From: Epiperipatus broadwayi
Lineage: Eukaryota; Onychophora; Udeonychophora; Euonychophora; Peripatidae
Assembly (NCBI GenBank): GCA_028023455.1
Contig: JAQFVV010012402.1
Location: 10,582,292 to 10,646,291 of the forward strand
Reading direction: 5' to 3'
DNA: 64,000 nucleotides
Shown here: one piece after another, positions 11,660 through 23,430 of the stretch
How the letters are laid out: each line of letters begins with the position of its first letter
Numbering within the stretch: the stretch's first letter is position 1
The notes under the pieces: generated by a model
The model's database searches: none
Told to the model about the DNA's origin: nothing
What the model saw: the letters and a program-made list of their open reading frames with translations, nothing else
Made by a program: the position numbers and the translations under genes

Positions 11660-12551
11660 CACCTGGGTCTCATTTTATGCAGATTATTTTAATGCGATTT
11701 TGAAGTTATGTGATTTATGTTTCTTCTTAATATCTTTCATATTTCATTATATTTATTAGATATCAAAAATTTTTAATTATTAATAACTTATTTTGACTTG
11801 AAATACTTTTTTTTCTCAAAAATATAATGTTATATTAGCAGCTAATGTGAATATGGCCTGAAGCTATATTTAGAATCTTAGCTTCTATGTAAATAACCTA
11901 CTTATACTAATGAGTAAATAATAATAATAGATTTATACTTACATATAAAAATATTGCAATAAATATTCAAAAATTTTAAACTTTTAAAGCATATTTTGTT
12001 AGATGTAACAGAAATAAATAATTTTTTACATTGTTAAAATAAATAACGAAGATTTTGTTGATTTTGTAAACTGAAAATAATCTTTCTAATGATAATGTAT
12101 AATCTTTTTGTTTTGATTGTGATCTAATTTTTTTAATATAGAAGCAGAAAACCATTAACACAGCACAACACTGAAAGTAGTGCTAGTTGTACATCACATC
12201 ACAAATCTGATTTCTTACCAGTTCACAAACGAATGCATATTGTCAAATAGCGGTAATGATTAATATATGTATGAAAAAATGTAAAATTAAATACTATAGT
12301 TAATAAAAAAAGTTTGTCTTGTATTAATTTTTTTCAAATATTTGAAATTTTTTATTAGTCATACTTTAATTCCTTATTTTTTTAATGTGAATTTTAAAAT
12401 AATTTTTCCTTATTGCTTTGCTTTTATGCAATTTCTGTAAATTACAGAACCTATCCCCCATTTTTCAAGGTAAGTGAAGTCTATTTTTGTGCAATTTTTT
12501 TTGTGTGCATTTTCTGAGGAACCTATCTACCGCACAAAATGAGACCACTTG
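11660..12551. mobile_element. Tigger/pogo-like MITE, copy 1
   Basis: Begins CACCTGGGTCTCATTTTATG immediately after a TA. It ends in the degraded inverse ...GGAACCTATCTACCGCAC then AAAATGAGACCAC. It is about 0.9 kb with no intact transposase. Copies at 35518, 41464 and 54071 share ends and interior. TIR style (GGTCTC, a TTTTATGCGG-like step, AGGTTCC about 40 nt in) and TA flanks resemble Tigger/pogo elements of the Tc1/mariner superfamily; that name is inferred from ends only. Confidence 0.7.
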
Positions 12552-13985
12552 AAAAATTAAAAATGGTTTTAAATAAGTATGTATATATTAATTCAGGGCT
12601 AATTCCTTAGGTGAAGTGCTTATCTCAGGCATTGAATTAAATTGGCATTGACATGAGATATTATATTGAAAATAAATTTGTTTTTATTTAATATATACTT
12701 TTTCCATGATACATTTATTGCTGTGTCAGTAACTATTTTAAACAAGACTTTACAATAACTTTAAAATGCACATTTTTCAAAATGCCAACCAAAACTTCTC
12801 TGAAATTATTCATAATACATAGAGTGAATCTGTGGAAATACATTTTCTATTTTCTAATGATTTTCAAACAAATTTTTTTATGATATCTACTTAATTTTAC
12901 TACTAAGTAATAGTATATAACTTTTTTTTTGAAAAATATAAAATAAATATATTTTTTAATAATTAACCATAGAACTAAGTTTTCACAACAATTGTTTTTT
13001 AATAGAAAATTAAAAATCATAATTGCATATAAATTTAAAGAAAAAGTACTATATTGTATGTATTAATTAACAAATGAAAATAGATAATAGAATTATAAAT
13101 TTGTTTAAAATTACTATTCATTTTATATTTACAAATTATAAACAATTCCTTCCATTTACATTTGATTCCATCAGTATATATAAACTAAGAAATTGAAAAT
13201 CAATAATTAGATGGAAGTATTATGCAAGCACTCAAGAACGAAGTTAAATTATTAAATTTGCAACTGCAGAATATAAAATTATTTTGTTAAATAATTAATT
13301 ATATAATATATTTTAAAAGTAAATAGATAAATTATTTATACTTAAAATAGCAATTATTTTGGGAATTTAAAACTGAAAAATAAAAAGAAAGATAATTTAA
13401 TAACAGACAAAATAAAACTCATCATTAACAAGAAAGAGAATATATTATTAGTAAAAATAACTTAATAATTGATATCAAATCAAACCAAATGTCTAGACAG
13501 AACCAACCCTGTTTATATAATCCAATTCATTATGATTTATAAAACAGCAATAACTACTATTATAACGATGAAAATAGTTTACTAATTAAATTATTAAACA
13601 ATAGCAAAGAATCTATAAAACTTTTTTCTGTGATAAAATTTAAAAAGTTATATTGCAAACTTTCATATACTTTTAAAATCATTTTATAGGCTGCTCACAT
13701 TATTGTTTCAAAGTGCATAGGTATTTGAGTCAGATGGCAGACAATATTTTGTTTACTAGAACTTTTTTTAAGATTCACGATCAAGTTTTAAAAGCAAAAA
13801 CTTTATAAACTTCACATGATAAGATTATTAAAGTAATCTAGGAGACTAAAGCAATACTGTTCTTTTTTCAGTTTATAAGAAAAATAAGTTAATTTGAAGG
13901 CATAATAAAGAAATAAAAAACAGGCAGATGTCAGTTACAGAAACTAATTCAGGAAATTATACTACTCTTGAAAATATGCAAGTTT
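12552..13985. other. AT-rich sequence, nothing recognised
   Basis: About 1.4 kb with strong A/T bias, no open frame of note and no shared repeat. Confidence 0.5.
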
Positions 13986-13989
13986 TAAA

Positions 13990-14105
13990 CTGAAAAAGTC
14001 AAGCGTTGGTGGTCGAGAGGTCAGAACAGATGCCTTCCAAGTAGTTATCCCAGGTTAGCAGGTTCGCTTCCCGGCCGATGCTATGACACATGAGAAAAAA
14101 AAGGG
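13990..14105 (+). repeat. tRNA-derived SINE
   Basis: Plus-strand GCGTTGGTGGTCGAGAGGTC supplies an A box. GGTTCGCTTCCC about 50 nt later is a good B box. The element ends GCCGATGCTATGACACATGA followed by an A-rich tail. The same 3' sequence (GCCAATGCTATGACATATGA plus A tail) ends the copy at 51194-51302, which defines a family. Likely transcribed by Pol III from its internal promoter and moved by a LINE. A possible target duplication (TTTTAAAC on both sides) is imperfect. Confidence 0.75.
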
Positions 14106-15270
14106 TCAACTTTTAAACAAATTCTATGTGTTTTTAACTCATTATTATAAATGAAATAAAAAATTATAATTAAAATGAAAAATTATTTATATATTTTTAA
14201 ATGGACTTAATCATTTCCTGTTCTTTATAAAGTGATGCATAAAGATTTAATGGTTAATAGTGAAACGGTTACACCTGTTTCACCTATTATCTCTGATAAT
14301 AGTATATATTTGTTGTACTCAGATGGCGTGTATTTCTTAAATTTTAAAAACTTTGCTTATAATATTGCGAGTATATGCGTATATAATCGTCCCATTAATA
14401 TAAAATTACAATCTCAAATATTTATATACGAGCATAGTCTGTTCGATTTGTTAAAACTGAATAAACATAACTATAATTAATTTATCTATATAGCAGCATA
14501 ATTTAAATTTATAATATTACTTAGTTTTCAATATTTCTTTCTAAATAATTATTTAAGTCAGTATTCATTTTGACTAATTCCAAGTTTTCAATTCTTTTGT
14601 TTGCTTAAAATTACAAGCAGAAAGTTTTATCAGTTTTAACACTTCGTCCTAAAAATAAATCTTTGGCTAAAATTTGACCTATTTAAAATTGATAACCAAG
14701 ACCAATTATAATATTCAGTCAGGCATAAATCTATGCAAAATCTATACAAATTGCCTGTGACCATTCTCTTAAAAATATATATCTTTTAAAACTGACGTCA
14801 ATTAAAACAATAGAGCCTTTCCATGTCCAGATTTAGATATACTTAATATTTTACTAACTGGATATTTGGTTAAAGGCTAGTTTGAACTAGTCATCTTGTG
14901 ATGTGGCATGACTCAAAGTAGGAGGTTACTTCTGTCAAAAATACAGCATAAAAAGGGGCCCAAAATAGCCACCAACTCTCTAACCTAGCCTCTTCCATCA
15001 TCTATCATCATCCGTGTAAATTTTTTTTCTGTTGCTGAGAAATTTGTGCTTGCTGCCAAATTTTATTTCCGAAGACCCGAGTTAACTAAGAAAACTGTTC
15101 CTGCCATTTAGACTGCTAAATCTAAAAAAAACCATCATCCAAGCTGCTCACGGCCGCCATTTTGAATTACAAGAACCACCCAAACCATGCTGAAACATCC
15201 AACCGATAAATGACATCGCTCAAAATGGCCATTTTTGTAGGGAAAAAAAAACAAAAATCGAAATTTTCAT

Positions 15271-15470
15271 ATTAGTCAATCACGTGATTAAAATGGTAAA
15301 ACATAAAAATCTTAATTTACATTAAAAAATCACGTGATTAAAATATTAAAACACAAAAATCACAATTTTCATAAAAAAATCACATGATTAAAATATTAAA
15401 ACACAAAAATAGCAATTTTAATAAATAAAAAAAATCACGTGATTAAAATATTAAAACACAAAATCGTATA
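15271..15470 (+). repeat. Minisatellite with CACGTG core, left arm
   Basis: Four roughly 50-bp units of the form AATCACGTGATTAAAATATT then AAAACACAAAAATCACAATTTTC. The inverse array is at about 19810-20010 in the right arm. Confidence 0.8.
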
Positions 15471-15649
15471 TGCCAAAAGATTATAACTTATAAAATCTGA
15501 ATGCTAAAAATGGTAAAAAATAATGATGAAAAGATTTTAAGCAATAATTATATTTTCATTCACTTATAGAAATGGAATCACGAGACCAAAAAGGCGGTAA
15601 AGATCTTGAATACACGTTATCTACATCAATCTTTTTTAAAAAAATCATA

Positions 15650-15890
15650 AGTGCTATAAATCCAAGCATTGATAGCAAATCTCAAAAAATCAAAAATGCT
15701 ATAAATCCAAGCATTGATAGCAAATCTCAAAAAATTAAAAACACTATAAATCTAAGCATTCCAAGCATTGATAGCAAATCTCAAAAAATTAAAAACGCTA
15801 TAAATCTAAGCATTGTAATAGTAAATCTCAAAAAATCAAAAACACTATAAATCCAAGCATTGTAATAGTAAATCTCAAAAAATTAACGTA
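15650..15890 (+). repeat. 45-bp-class tandem repeat, left arm
   Basis: About five units resembling TATAAATCCAAGCATTGATA then GCAAATCTCAAAAAATCAAA. They create an in-frame INPSIDSKSQKIKNA repeat in a 92-codon frame at 15572, which I regard as non-coding. Confidence 0.8.
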
Positions 15891-17264
15891 TCTTACGGCC
15901 TTTAAAAATAAATCATAAATGCTATTTGCAAAAAGAAAGATTATTCCTGTCTTCAACAGTATATACTAAATCAGTATTTTAAAAAACAATATTTAAAAAC
16001 TATAATGCTATAAATCAGACATTGTAACGTAACATTAAACAGCCTATAATGCTACAATGGAAAAAAGTGCGGGAAAAGAAAAAAAAGCAAAAGAAGAAGC
16101 TAATATTGAAAATTAAAAAAAATTACACAATCCTTTAAAATAAATCAAAAACGGTAATTTATAGAGTGATAATCAAACATTGTAATTGTAAATCTCAAAA
16201 AAATTAACTTATGTTAAGGCATTTTTTTTAAAAAAATCGTAAATGATATTTACAAAAACCCTTTAAAATATAGCGATCACTAGAAAAATAATAAATGCTA
16301 TTTTAAAAAGCTCAGTCCGGTCTAGCAACGCTATATACTAAATCAGTATTATAATTTTAAAAAAACAATATTTAAAAACTATAATGCTATAAATCAAACA
16401 TTGGGTTGTAATGTCACATTAAATAGCCAAAGGTTATACTATGGAAAAAAAGTGCGGGAAAAGAAGAGGAGGTGAACATTGAAAATTAAAAAATACTTTA
16501 AGATAAACCGAAAATGCTAATGTATATAGTGATGAAAATCAAATATTGCAATCGTAAATCTCAAAAAATTAACGTGTGTTAAGGCATTTTTTAAAAAAAG
16601 TCGTAAAACCTAAATATATATACATAGTGATAATTAGAAAAATGATAAATGCTTCTATCAAGATTACTCCGGTCTTTCAACAGTATATACTAAATCTCAA
16701 AAATCAGTATTATAATTTTAAAAAATTAAATTGGTAAATGTGAAATGGCGGGAACACCCATCACTTTCAACAAATAAAAAACCTAATTAACTTATTTTTA
16801 AAAATATAATATTTTACATTTGGCTTTGGGATTATCCCTCTAACTAAGAGTTATAATAATGAATCACAAATCTGAATAATAGACAGTTAGCATTTATTTA
16901 AGTAATTTTTTACCAATATTTTAAGAATTTTAAAAAAATTACCAACATTCTCAATCGGATGGATGGTGTCGCTCAGGCTAAATTTGGTTTTAGGTTTATT
17001 ACTGTAAAGAAGATGCCAGTAAAATTAATTTATTCAGGAAATATCGTAGCTTGATATGGTCTCTTTCAAATTTATTTTTAAAACTGTGTATTTAAGTCTC
17101 ACACAAATAACAGCAGGTATGTATGACGTAAGATAATTTCCAAGAATTAGAGTTTGGGATGGGCCTTTCTCTTACTAAGATAAAAGTGTTAAGTTAAACT
17201 TTCCAATTTTAAAAAAAGCAACTGTAAACCAGCTAATGGACGTTTATGCCTCAAGCCTAACTAG

Positions 17265-17937
17265 TCATCAAATGCAAAAGAGGGCTAAAAATTTATAATA
17301 AATTAATGATTTAAAAATATAATCGCACTGTAACATATTATACGTCACAACTTGTACTCATATATATATATATGTGTATGTATTACTTTTAAGATTTTAG
17401 TTTTAACACTTTAAAGACACAAGTAAAATTATTTGGTAATTTATTATAAAAAAATATAAAAATAAATTAATGATTTAAAAATATAATCGCACTGTAACAT
17501 ATTACAAGTCACAACTTGTACTCATATATATTTATTCCGAAAATATTGCAAAAACAAAAAAGAGACCTTTTCATTAATATTAAAAAAAAAAAAAGAAATA
17601 TAAAGGGTGTGTGTTCATGTGATCATATGATTTGAAAATGGGTATATGAATGACTAATAAAATATATTCTTTATATTCACTTATTGTTGCTAATTCTGTC
17701 TATCATTCCGTTTCACTTTTTAAGTATCATAGTAGGTCTGTTTGTCAAATTCAAACCCATCCCAGGCCACGTGTATAATCCTATAATAATGAATTTTGAT
17801 GTATAATAACATATGTTTACGTGTATGTGCGCACATCTAATATATAAATAAATATATTTATATATTAGATATGTGCACATACACATACGTTATTATACAT
17901 CAAAATACATTATTATAAGAGTACATACGTAATGATG
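17265..17937. repeat. Spacer of the 5-kb palindrome, with its own direct and inverted repeats
   Basis: A direct repeat of about 70 bp (AATTAATGATTTAAAAATAT ... CACAACTTGTACTCATATAT) lies at about 17297 and 17462. An inner hairpin pairs 17780-17845 with 17850-17920 around ATATATAAATAAATATATTT. No open frame of interest. Confidence 0.7.
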
Positions 17938-19299
17938 TTAGGCTTGAAGCATAAAAGTCCATTAGCTGGTTTACAGTTGTTGTTTTTTTAAATTTGAAAG
18001 TTTAACTTAACACTTTTATCTTAGTAAGACAAAGGCCCATCCTAAACTCTAATTCTTGGAAATTATCTTACGTCATACATACCTGCTGTTATTTGTGTGA
18101 GACTTAAATACACAGTTTTAAAAATAAATTTGAAAGAGACCATATCAAGCTACGATATTTCCTGAATAAATTAATTTTACTGGCATCTTCTTTACAGTAA
18201 TAAACCTAAAACCAAATTTAGCCTGAGTGACACCATCCATCCGATTGAGAATGTTGGTAATTTTTTTAAAATTCTTAAAATATTGGTAAAAAATTACTTA
18301 AATAAATGCTAACTGTCTATTATTCAGATTTGTGATTCATTATTATAACTCTTAATTAGAGGGATAATCCCAAAGCCAAATGTAAAATATTATATTTTTA
18401 AAAATAAGTTAATTAGGTTTTTTATTTGTTGAAAGTGATGGGTGTTCCCGCCATTTCACATTTACCAATTTAATTTTTTAAAATTATAATACTGATTTTT
18501 GAGATTTAGTATATACTGTTGAAAGACCGGAGTAATCTTGATAGAAGCATTTATCATTTTTTCTAATTATCACTATGTATATATATTTAGGTTTTACGAC
18601 TTTTTTTAAAAAATGCCTTAACACACGTTAATTTTTTGAGATTTACGATTGCAATATTTGATTTTCATCACTATATACATTAGCATTTTTGGTTTATCTT
18701 AAAGTATTTTTTAATTTTCAATGTTCACCTCCTCTTCTTTTCCCGCACTTTTTTTTTCCATAGTATAACCTTTGGCTATTTAATGTGACATTACAACCCA
18801 ATGTTTGATTTATAGCATTATAGTTTTTAAATATTGTTTTTTTTAAATTATAATACTGATTTAGTATATAGCGTTGCTAGACCGGACTGAGCTTTTTAAA
18901 ATAGCATTTATTATTTTTCTAGTGATCGCTATATTTTAAAGGGTTTTTGTAAATATCATTTACGATTTTTTTAAAAAAAATGCCTTAACATAAGTTAATT
19001 TTTTTGAGATTTACAATTACAATGTTTGATTATCACTCTATAAATTACCGTTTTTGATTTATTTTAAAGGATTGTGTAATTTTTTTTAATTTTCAATATT
19101 AGCTTCTTCTTTTGCTTTTTTTTCTTTTCCCGCACTTTTTTCCATTGTAGCATTATAGGCTGTTTAATGTTACGTTACAATGTCTGATTTATAGCATTAT
19201 AGTTTTTAAATATTGTTTTTTAAAATACTGATTTAGTATATACTGTTGAAGACAGGAATAAGCTTTCTTTTTGCAAATAGCATTTATGATTTATTTTTA

Positions 19300-19640
19300 A
19301 AGGCCGTAAGATACGTTAATTTTTTGAGATTTACTATTACAATGCTTGGATTTATAGTGTTTTTGATTTTTTGAGATTTACTATTACAATGCTTAGATTT
19401 ATAGTGTTTTTAATTTTTTGAGATTTGCTATCAATGCTTGGATTTATAGCATTTTTGATTTTTTGAGATTTGCTATTACAATGCTTGGATTTATAGCATT
19501 TTTAATTTTTTGAGATTTGCTATTACAATGCTTAGGTTTATAGCGTTTTTAATTTTTTGAGATTTGCTACTACAATGCTCAGATTTATAATGTTTGAGAT
19601 TTGCTATCAATGCTTGGATTTATAGCATTTATGATTTTTT
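19300..19640 (-). repeat. 45-bp-class tandem repeat, right arm (expanded)
   Basis: Inverse of the array at 15650-15890, but with more units (about eight, e.g. TTGAGATTTGCTATCAATGC then TTGGATTTATAGCATTTTTA). The unequal number shows the arms have changed independently since the palindrome formed. Confidence 0.8.
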
Positions 19641-20849
19641 TTAAAAAGATTGATGTAGATAACGTGTATTCAAGATCTTTACCGCCTTTTTGGTCTCGTG
19701 ATTCCATTTCTATAAGTGAATGAAAATATAATTATTGCTTAAAATCTTTTCATCATTATTTTTTACCATTTTTAGCATTCAGATTTTATAAGTTATAATC
19801 TTTTGGCATATACGATTTTGTGTTTTAATATTTTAATCACGTGATTTTTTTTATTTATTAAAATTGCTATTTTTGTGTTTTAATATTTTAATCACGTGAT
19901 TTTTTTATGAAAATTGTGATTTTTGTGTTTTAATATTTTAATCATGTGATTTTTTAATGTAAATTAAGATTTTTATGTTTTACCATTTTAATCACGTGAT
20001 TGACTAATATGAAAATTCCGATTTTTGTTTTTTTTTTCCCTACAAAAATGGCCATTTTGAGCGATGTCATTTATCGGTTGGATGTTTCAGCATGGTTTGG
20101 GTGGTTCTTGTAATTCAAAATGGCGGCCGTGAGCACATACTAAACACCGACACAGAGACAGCCGTTTGCTCTTCCACGAGCGGCTACCGATGAAAGAAGA
20201 CCTCCACCATGCCCATCACAAGAGAAAGAACCTGTACCTGAGAGACCAGATAGTTCCTGATCAGAGAAATGGAGAAAGCTGCCACAGAGATAAATTCACG
20301 AAGTTACATCCCGACTAAAACCTAAGAGAAGCCCAGCCTGACTGAATATAAAGAGAAGCGCAATGAACAAGGCCTTAAAGACTTTCCGGTAAATCCTTTC
20401 TACAAAATATTACATTTCCTAACTAAAACATATACTAAATGAAAGCTAGCTAAATAAATCACATAATTTATAATATTTCTAAATGTTCCACTAAAATGTT
20501 TATTGTAAAATGGTTTAAATCTTAGAACACACTCAATTCTTGCTTGATCATTAATAATTTAAATAATCACACACATCTAGTTTCTATAAAACCATACTAT
20601 AAATTTTTATGTCTAAATTATTATCTTATCGATCATTTTATGCAGTTCTTATATTTTAAGTTCATGTTTATTGATTTATGCTGTGTTTTTATCAGAACGG
20701 AGTCTGGTGTGTTAATAAATTATTGGGGGGAAGGGAGTGAGCAATTACTTTTATTATATCAATATTGCGATATAAAGAATCTAGCTAAGACTCCTTTCTG
20801 AATTATATTTGTGATAGAGTGAATCGAACAAATTATTTAAAATCTTTTA

Positions 20850-21370
20850 CTAAAGTTATTTAAAAATGTATATTTGCTTATATTATTTGAAACGCATCTT
20901 TTCTCAAATTATTTAAAATCTTTTGATAAACTTATTTAAAGATGTATATTTGCGTATATTATTTAAAACGCATCTTTTCCCAAGTTAATTGAAAATGAAA
21001 ATGTTTCGCTAAAGTTATTTAAAAGGTATCTTTAGCGTCTATTATTTAAAATGCATCTTTTCTAAAGATTATATAAAATAAAAATGTTTACTAAAGTTAG
21101 TTAAAACGTATATATTGCGTATGCTATTTAAAACGCAAATTTTGCCCAAGTTATTTAAGAATTATATTTGCGTAAATGATTTAAAATATGTATTTTGCCA
21201 GTTATCTGAAAAAGTATATTTCACGCAAGCTATTTAGAATATAGATTTGCATTCATTAGTTAAAACTCATTTTTCATTATTAATAAGATCTATTTTGACG
21301 AATTATTTAAGATGTGTAATTTACTTAAACACCAATAATTTGCGTGAGCTATTTTATAACTCACATTTTA
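20850..21370 (+). repeat. Degenerate tandem repeat in the left LTR
   Basis: Repeated variants of AAAGTTATTTAAAAATGTAT then ATTTGCGTATATTATTTAAA and ACGCATCTTTTCCCAAG. The same array is in the right LTR at 27340-27860. Confidence 0.75.
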
Positions 21371-21649
21371 TTATTTAACAACCAGTTTGCTATAACTTCG
21401 TTTAATTAGAGGATAAGTAACTATACAGAAAACCTTAAATCAGATTCTCATTATCGCCTTTAGCGCATAATTTAATAAGCTCATTTATGAACTGACCAGT
21501 GGTAGTAGCACTGAAGAAGCTAAGATTTTGGCGTAATTAAATTTATTAAATATTAATTTAGCGTTGCGAATGTATTGCTAATTTGCATAAAAATGCATAT
21601 CTACTTGCTATGTCTATAATGGCCTATCTCAAGATTGTTCCACGTCCAG

Positions 21650-21735
21650 GCACGCCTCGAAAGTTTAGGCCACTGCGACAGTTCTTCGTATTTTGTCAAG
21701 TCACGCCTCGCAAGTTTAGGCAAATGTGACATTTA
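21650..21735 (+). repeat. Two-unit GC-richer direct repeat in LTR
   Basis: CACGCCTCGAAAGTTTAGGC ... GCGACA and CACGCCTCGCAAGTTTAGGC ... TGTGACA, about 55 bp apart. It is among the most GC-rich DNA of the LTR and might be a regulatory repeat. The right LTR has it at 28140-28220 with one G-to-A change. Confidence 0.65.
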
Positions 21736-22261
21736 TTCTTGTATAACGAAACCAAAGCGTTTCCAAAGGGCTCATAAGCCAATCTTCTGTTCTTAATAAA
21801 AAGGCCTCTTCCATTGTAGCAAGCAGATCGGTTAGGGAACCGTTTACTAGGTAATAAACCCCATTAAGAATGCATTCGAGCCGCACTTATCTGATAGTAT
21901 AGTTTCTAACGCACTAGAATCTGACGTTCCCCTGCCACCACATAACATCTCAGTTCAGTTTCCCTAGAAAGTGACTTCGGCTTTGATCCGACCTAGAATC
22001 TGAGTTAATGCGTTTATCTGTATAACAATATTATATCACGCAAATATCTATAATATGATTTTGAATATATTTATAATATAATCTTAAACTTAGTCATTAT
22101 AATATTTTAAACTTGGCAACAATGATATAATCTTCAACGTATTAGTAATATCTAGCATTTATCCATCAACTCGATTACTCTAGCTAACTTTAACCGATTT
22201 CAAACATATAAAACATGGCATGAATTACAACATGAAAGGTGACATAAGCTTACTAAGAGTC

Positions 22262-22475
22262 TATTGCTTTGTAATATCATTTTATACCCTGAGAAAACAT
22301 ACTCAATGCTTTGTAATATTATTTTATAACTTTGAGAATTCACTCAATGCTTTGTACTATTATTTTATACCCTGAGAACACACTGAATGTTTTGTAATAA
22401 TATTGTTTTATAACTCTGAGCATGCATTCATTGCTTTGTATTATTATTTATAACCCTGAGAATCCACTCACCTGA
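22262..22475 (+). repeat. Five-unit, about 40-bp minisatellite in LTR
   Basis: Five successive units of the type AATGCTTTGTAATATTATTT then TATAACCCTGAGAATCCACTC. They are repeated in the right LTR at 28751-28965. Confidence 0.8.
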
Positions 22476-22861
22476 GTGTGAGCTAGCTGTACACAACCTA
22501 CTATGCTTGAGTATTTATTGTTATATTAAATTTATGAAATATAAATTTGTCTCAGTCTCATTATTTGCTCATTGTCTTATGAATCACTAGTTGAGTTATC
22601 TAATATATATAATAGGGGGGATGTCTCATGTTTTACTGCTTTGCTATTGCTGGAACACGATCAAAGAGATATCGAGTGTAACCTCAGGCATGTCATTCGC
22701 AATGGGTTGACTTGGAAGCACGAGTGAGAGGGTTGAGGTATGATCAGAGTAGGATATTACTATCCCGACTTGGTCAGCTTTTGGTTCTCTGGCTTGGACT
22801 CTCAGTCTGTTGAGCAAATGTACAAACCTGACCGTTACATAGGTATATTTTTTTTCCCATG

Positions 22862-22883
22862 TTAGCGACCCAACATGTGGCTT
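22862..22883 (+). promoter_or_regulatory. Candidate primer-binding site
   Basis: TAGCGACCCAACATGTGGCT resembles the lysine-tRNA type primer site (TGGCGCCCAACGTGGGGCT) but needs one inserted base and several changes. It lies about 23 nt past the LTR end, farther than usual. It is the best candidate seen but weak. Confidence 0.3.
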
Positions 22884-23430
22884 AGACTAAGTACACAACC
22901 CTGAGTAGAGTTATTATATTTTTCGTTCCAAATATCACTGCAGTATGACAAAAATAAGTATAAATTAAACAAAACAACTCATAATCTAGTATTAAAATTG
23001 ATAAATAATTTGAGTTTGTAAATAATTTGGATAAATTAATTGGTGATTCAGAAAGGGATGAGCAAGAGAATGATCAAGCAAGAAAAATATATATAAATAC
23101 ACAAATGATCAGGCAAGAAAAAGAAATACACGCGTACTGAAAAAAAAAAAAAAGTTTAATTTTAAGGGAGAAACCGCAGATGACAAGTCAAAAGCTGGGT
23201 GAGTCTGAATTTAATTTATTATTTAGATGTGCTTATTATATATTTATGTATTACTTAAATGTATCGGGTAGCAAATAAAAAGGAAAAATGGGCAAAGAAG
23301 GAGTGATTGACGTAATGATAGGTAGTCAGTTCTGGGGGAGTAGACGGCGAGTCAGCTGTCAGATATAAAAATAAAGAAGCAGATCAAAGAAAATAATAGT
23401 ACTAAAATATATATAGAAAATAAAAATAAA
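22884..23430 (+). other. Untranslated leader of the LTR element
   Basis: About 550 bp between LTR and first ORF with no open frame. CTGGGTGAGT near 23198 would be a good splice-donor match, but no acceptor is evident, so splicing is speculative. Confidence 0.45.

Larger units (their letters stand above)
15146..20150. mobile_element. 5-kb foldback (long-palindrome) element inside the left LTR
   Basis: Left arm 15146-17265 (starting GCTCACGGCCGCCATTTTG) is mirrored by 17938-20134 (ending CAAAATGGCGGCCGTGAGC). A spacer of about 0.67 kb lies between them. The right end continues ACATACTAAACACCGA, matching the terminus of the 505-bp relative at 29778-30282; the left end lacks this outer piece. 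Arms carry CACGTGATTAAAATATTAAA minisatellites and a 45-bp-class repeat, and differ mainly in repeat number. No transposase gene is visible. Long TIRs and palindromic form fit Foldback or Mutator-like non-autonomous elements; superfamily is not established. Confidence 0.85.
14261..22839 (+). repeat. Left (5') LTR, split by a foldback element
   Basis: Collinear with 25729-29330 on both sides of an insert: 14261-15148 matches 25729-26616, and 20151-22839 matches 26641-29330. About 24 bp present in the right LTR (26617-26640, including most of the TATA box) are missing where the 5-kb insert sits. The promoter LTR of this element is therefore probably inactive. Confidence 0.88.

Noticed and set aside
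15572-15850. 92-codon frame with repeated INPSIDSKSQKIKNA
   Set aside because: Produced by the 45-bp-class tandem repeat in the foldback arm; the other arm has a different repeat number and does not preserve it.
15271-19640. Regularly spaced repeats resembling a CRISPR array
   Set aside because: Units are contiguous minisatellites without unique spacers, in a eukaryotic transposon context.
20544-20801. 85-codon frame, repeated at 27034-27291
   Set aside because: It is conserved only because it lies in both LTRs; A/T-rich composition and no domain. The same applies to the frames at 14232 and 25607.
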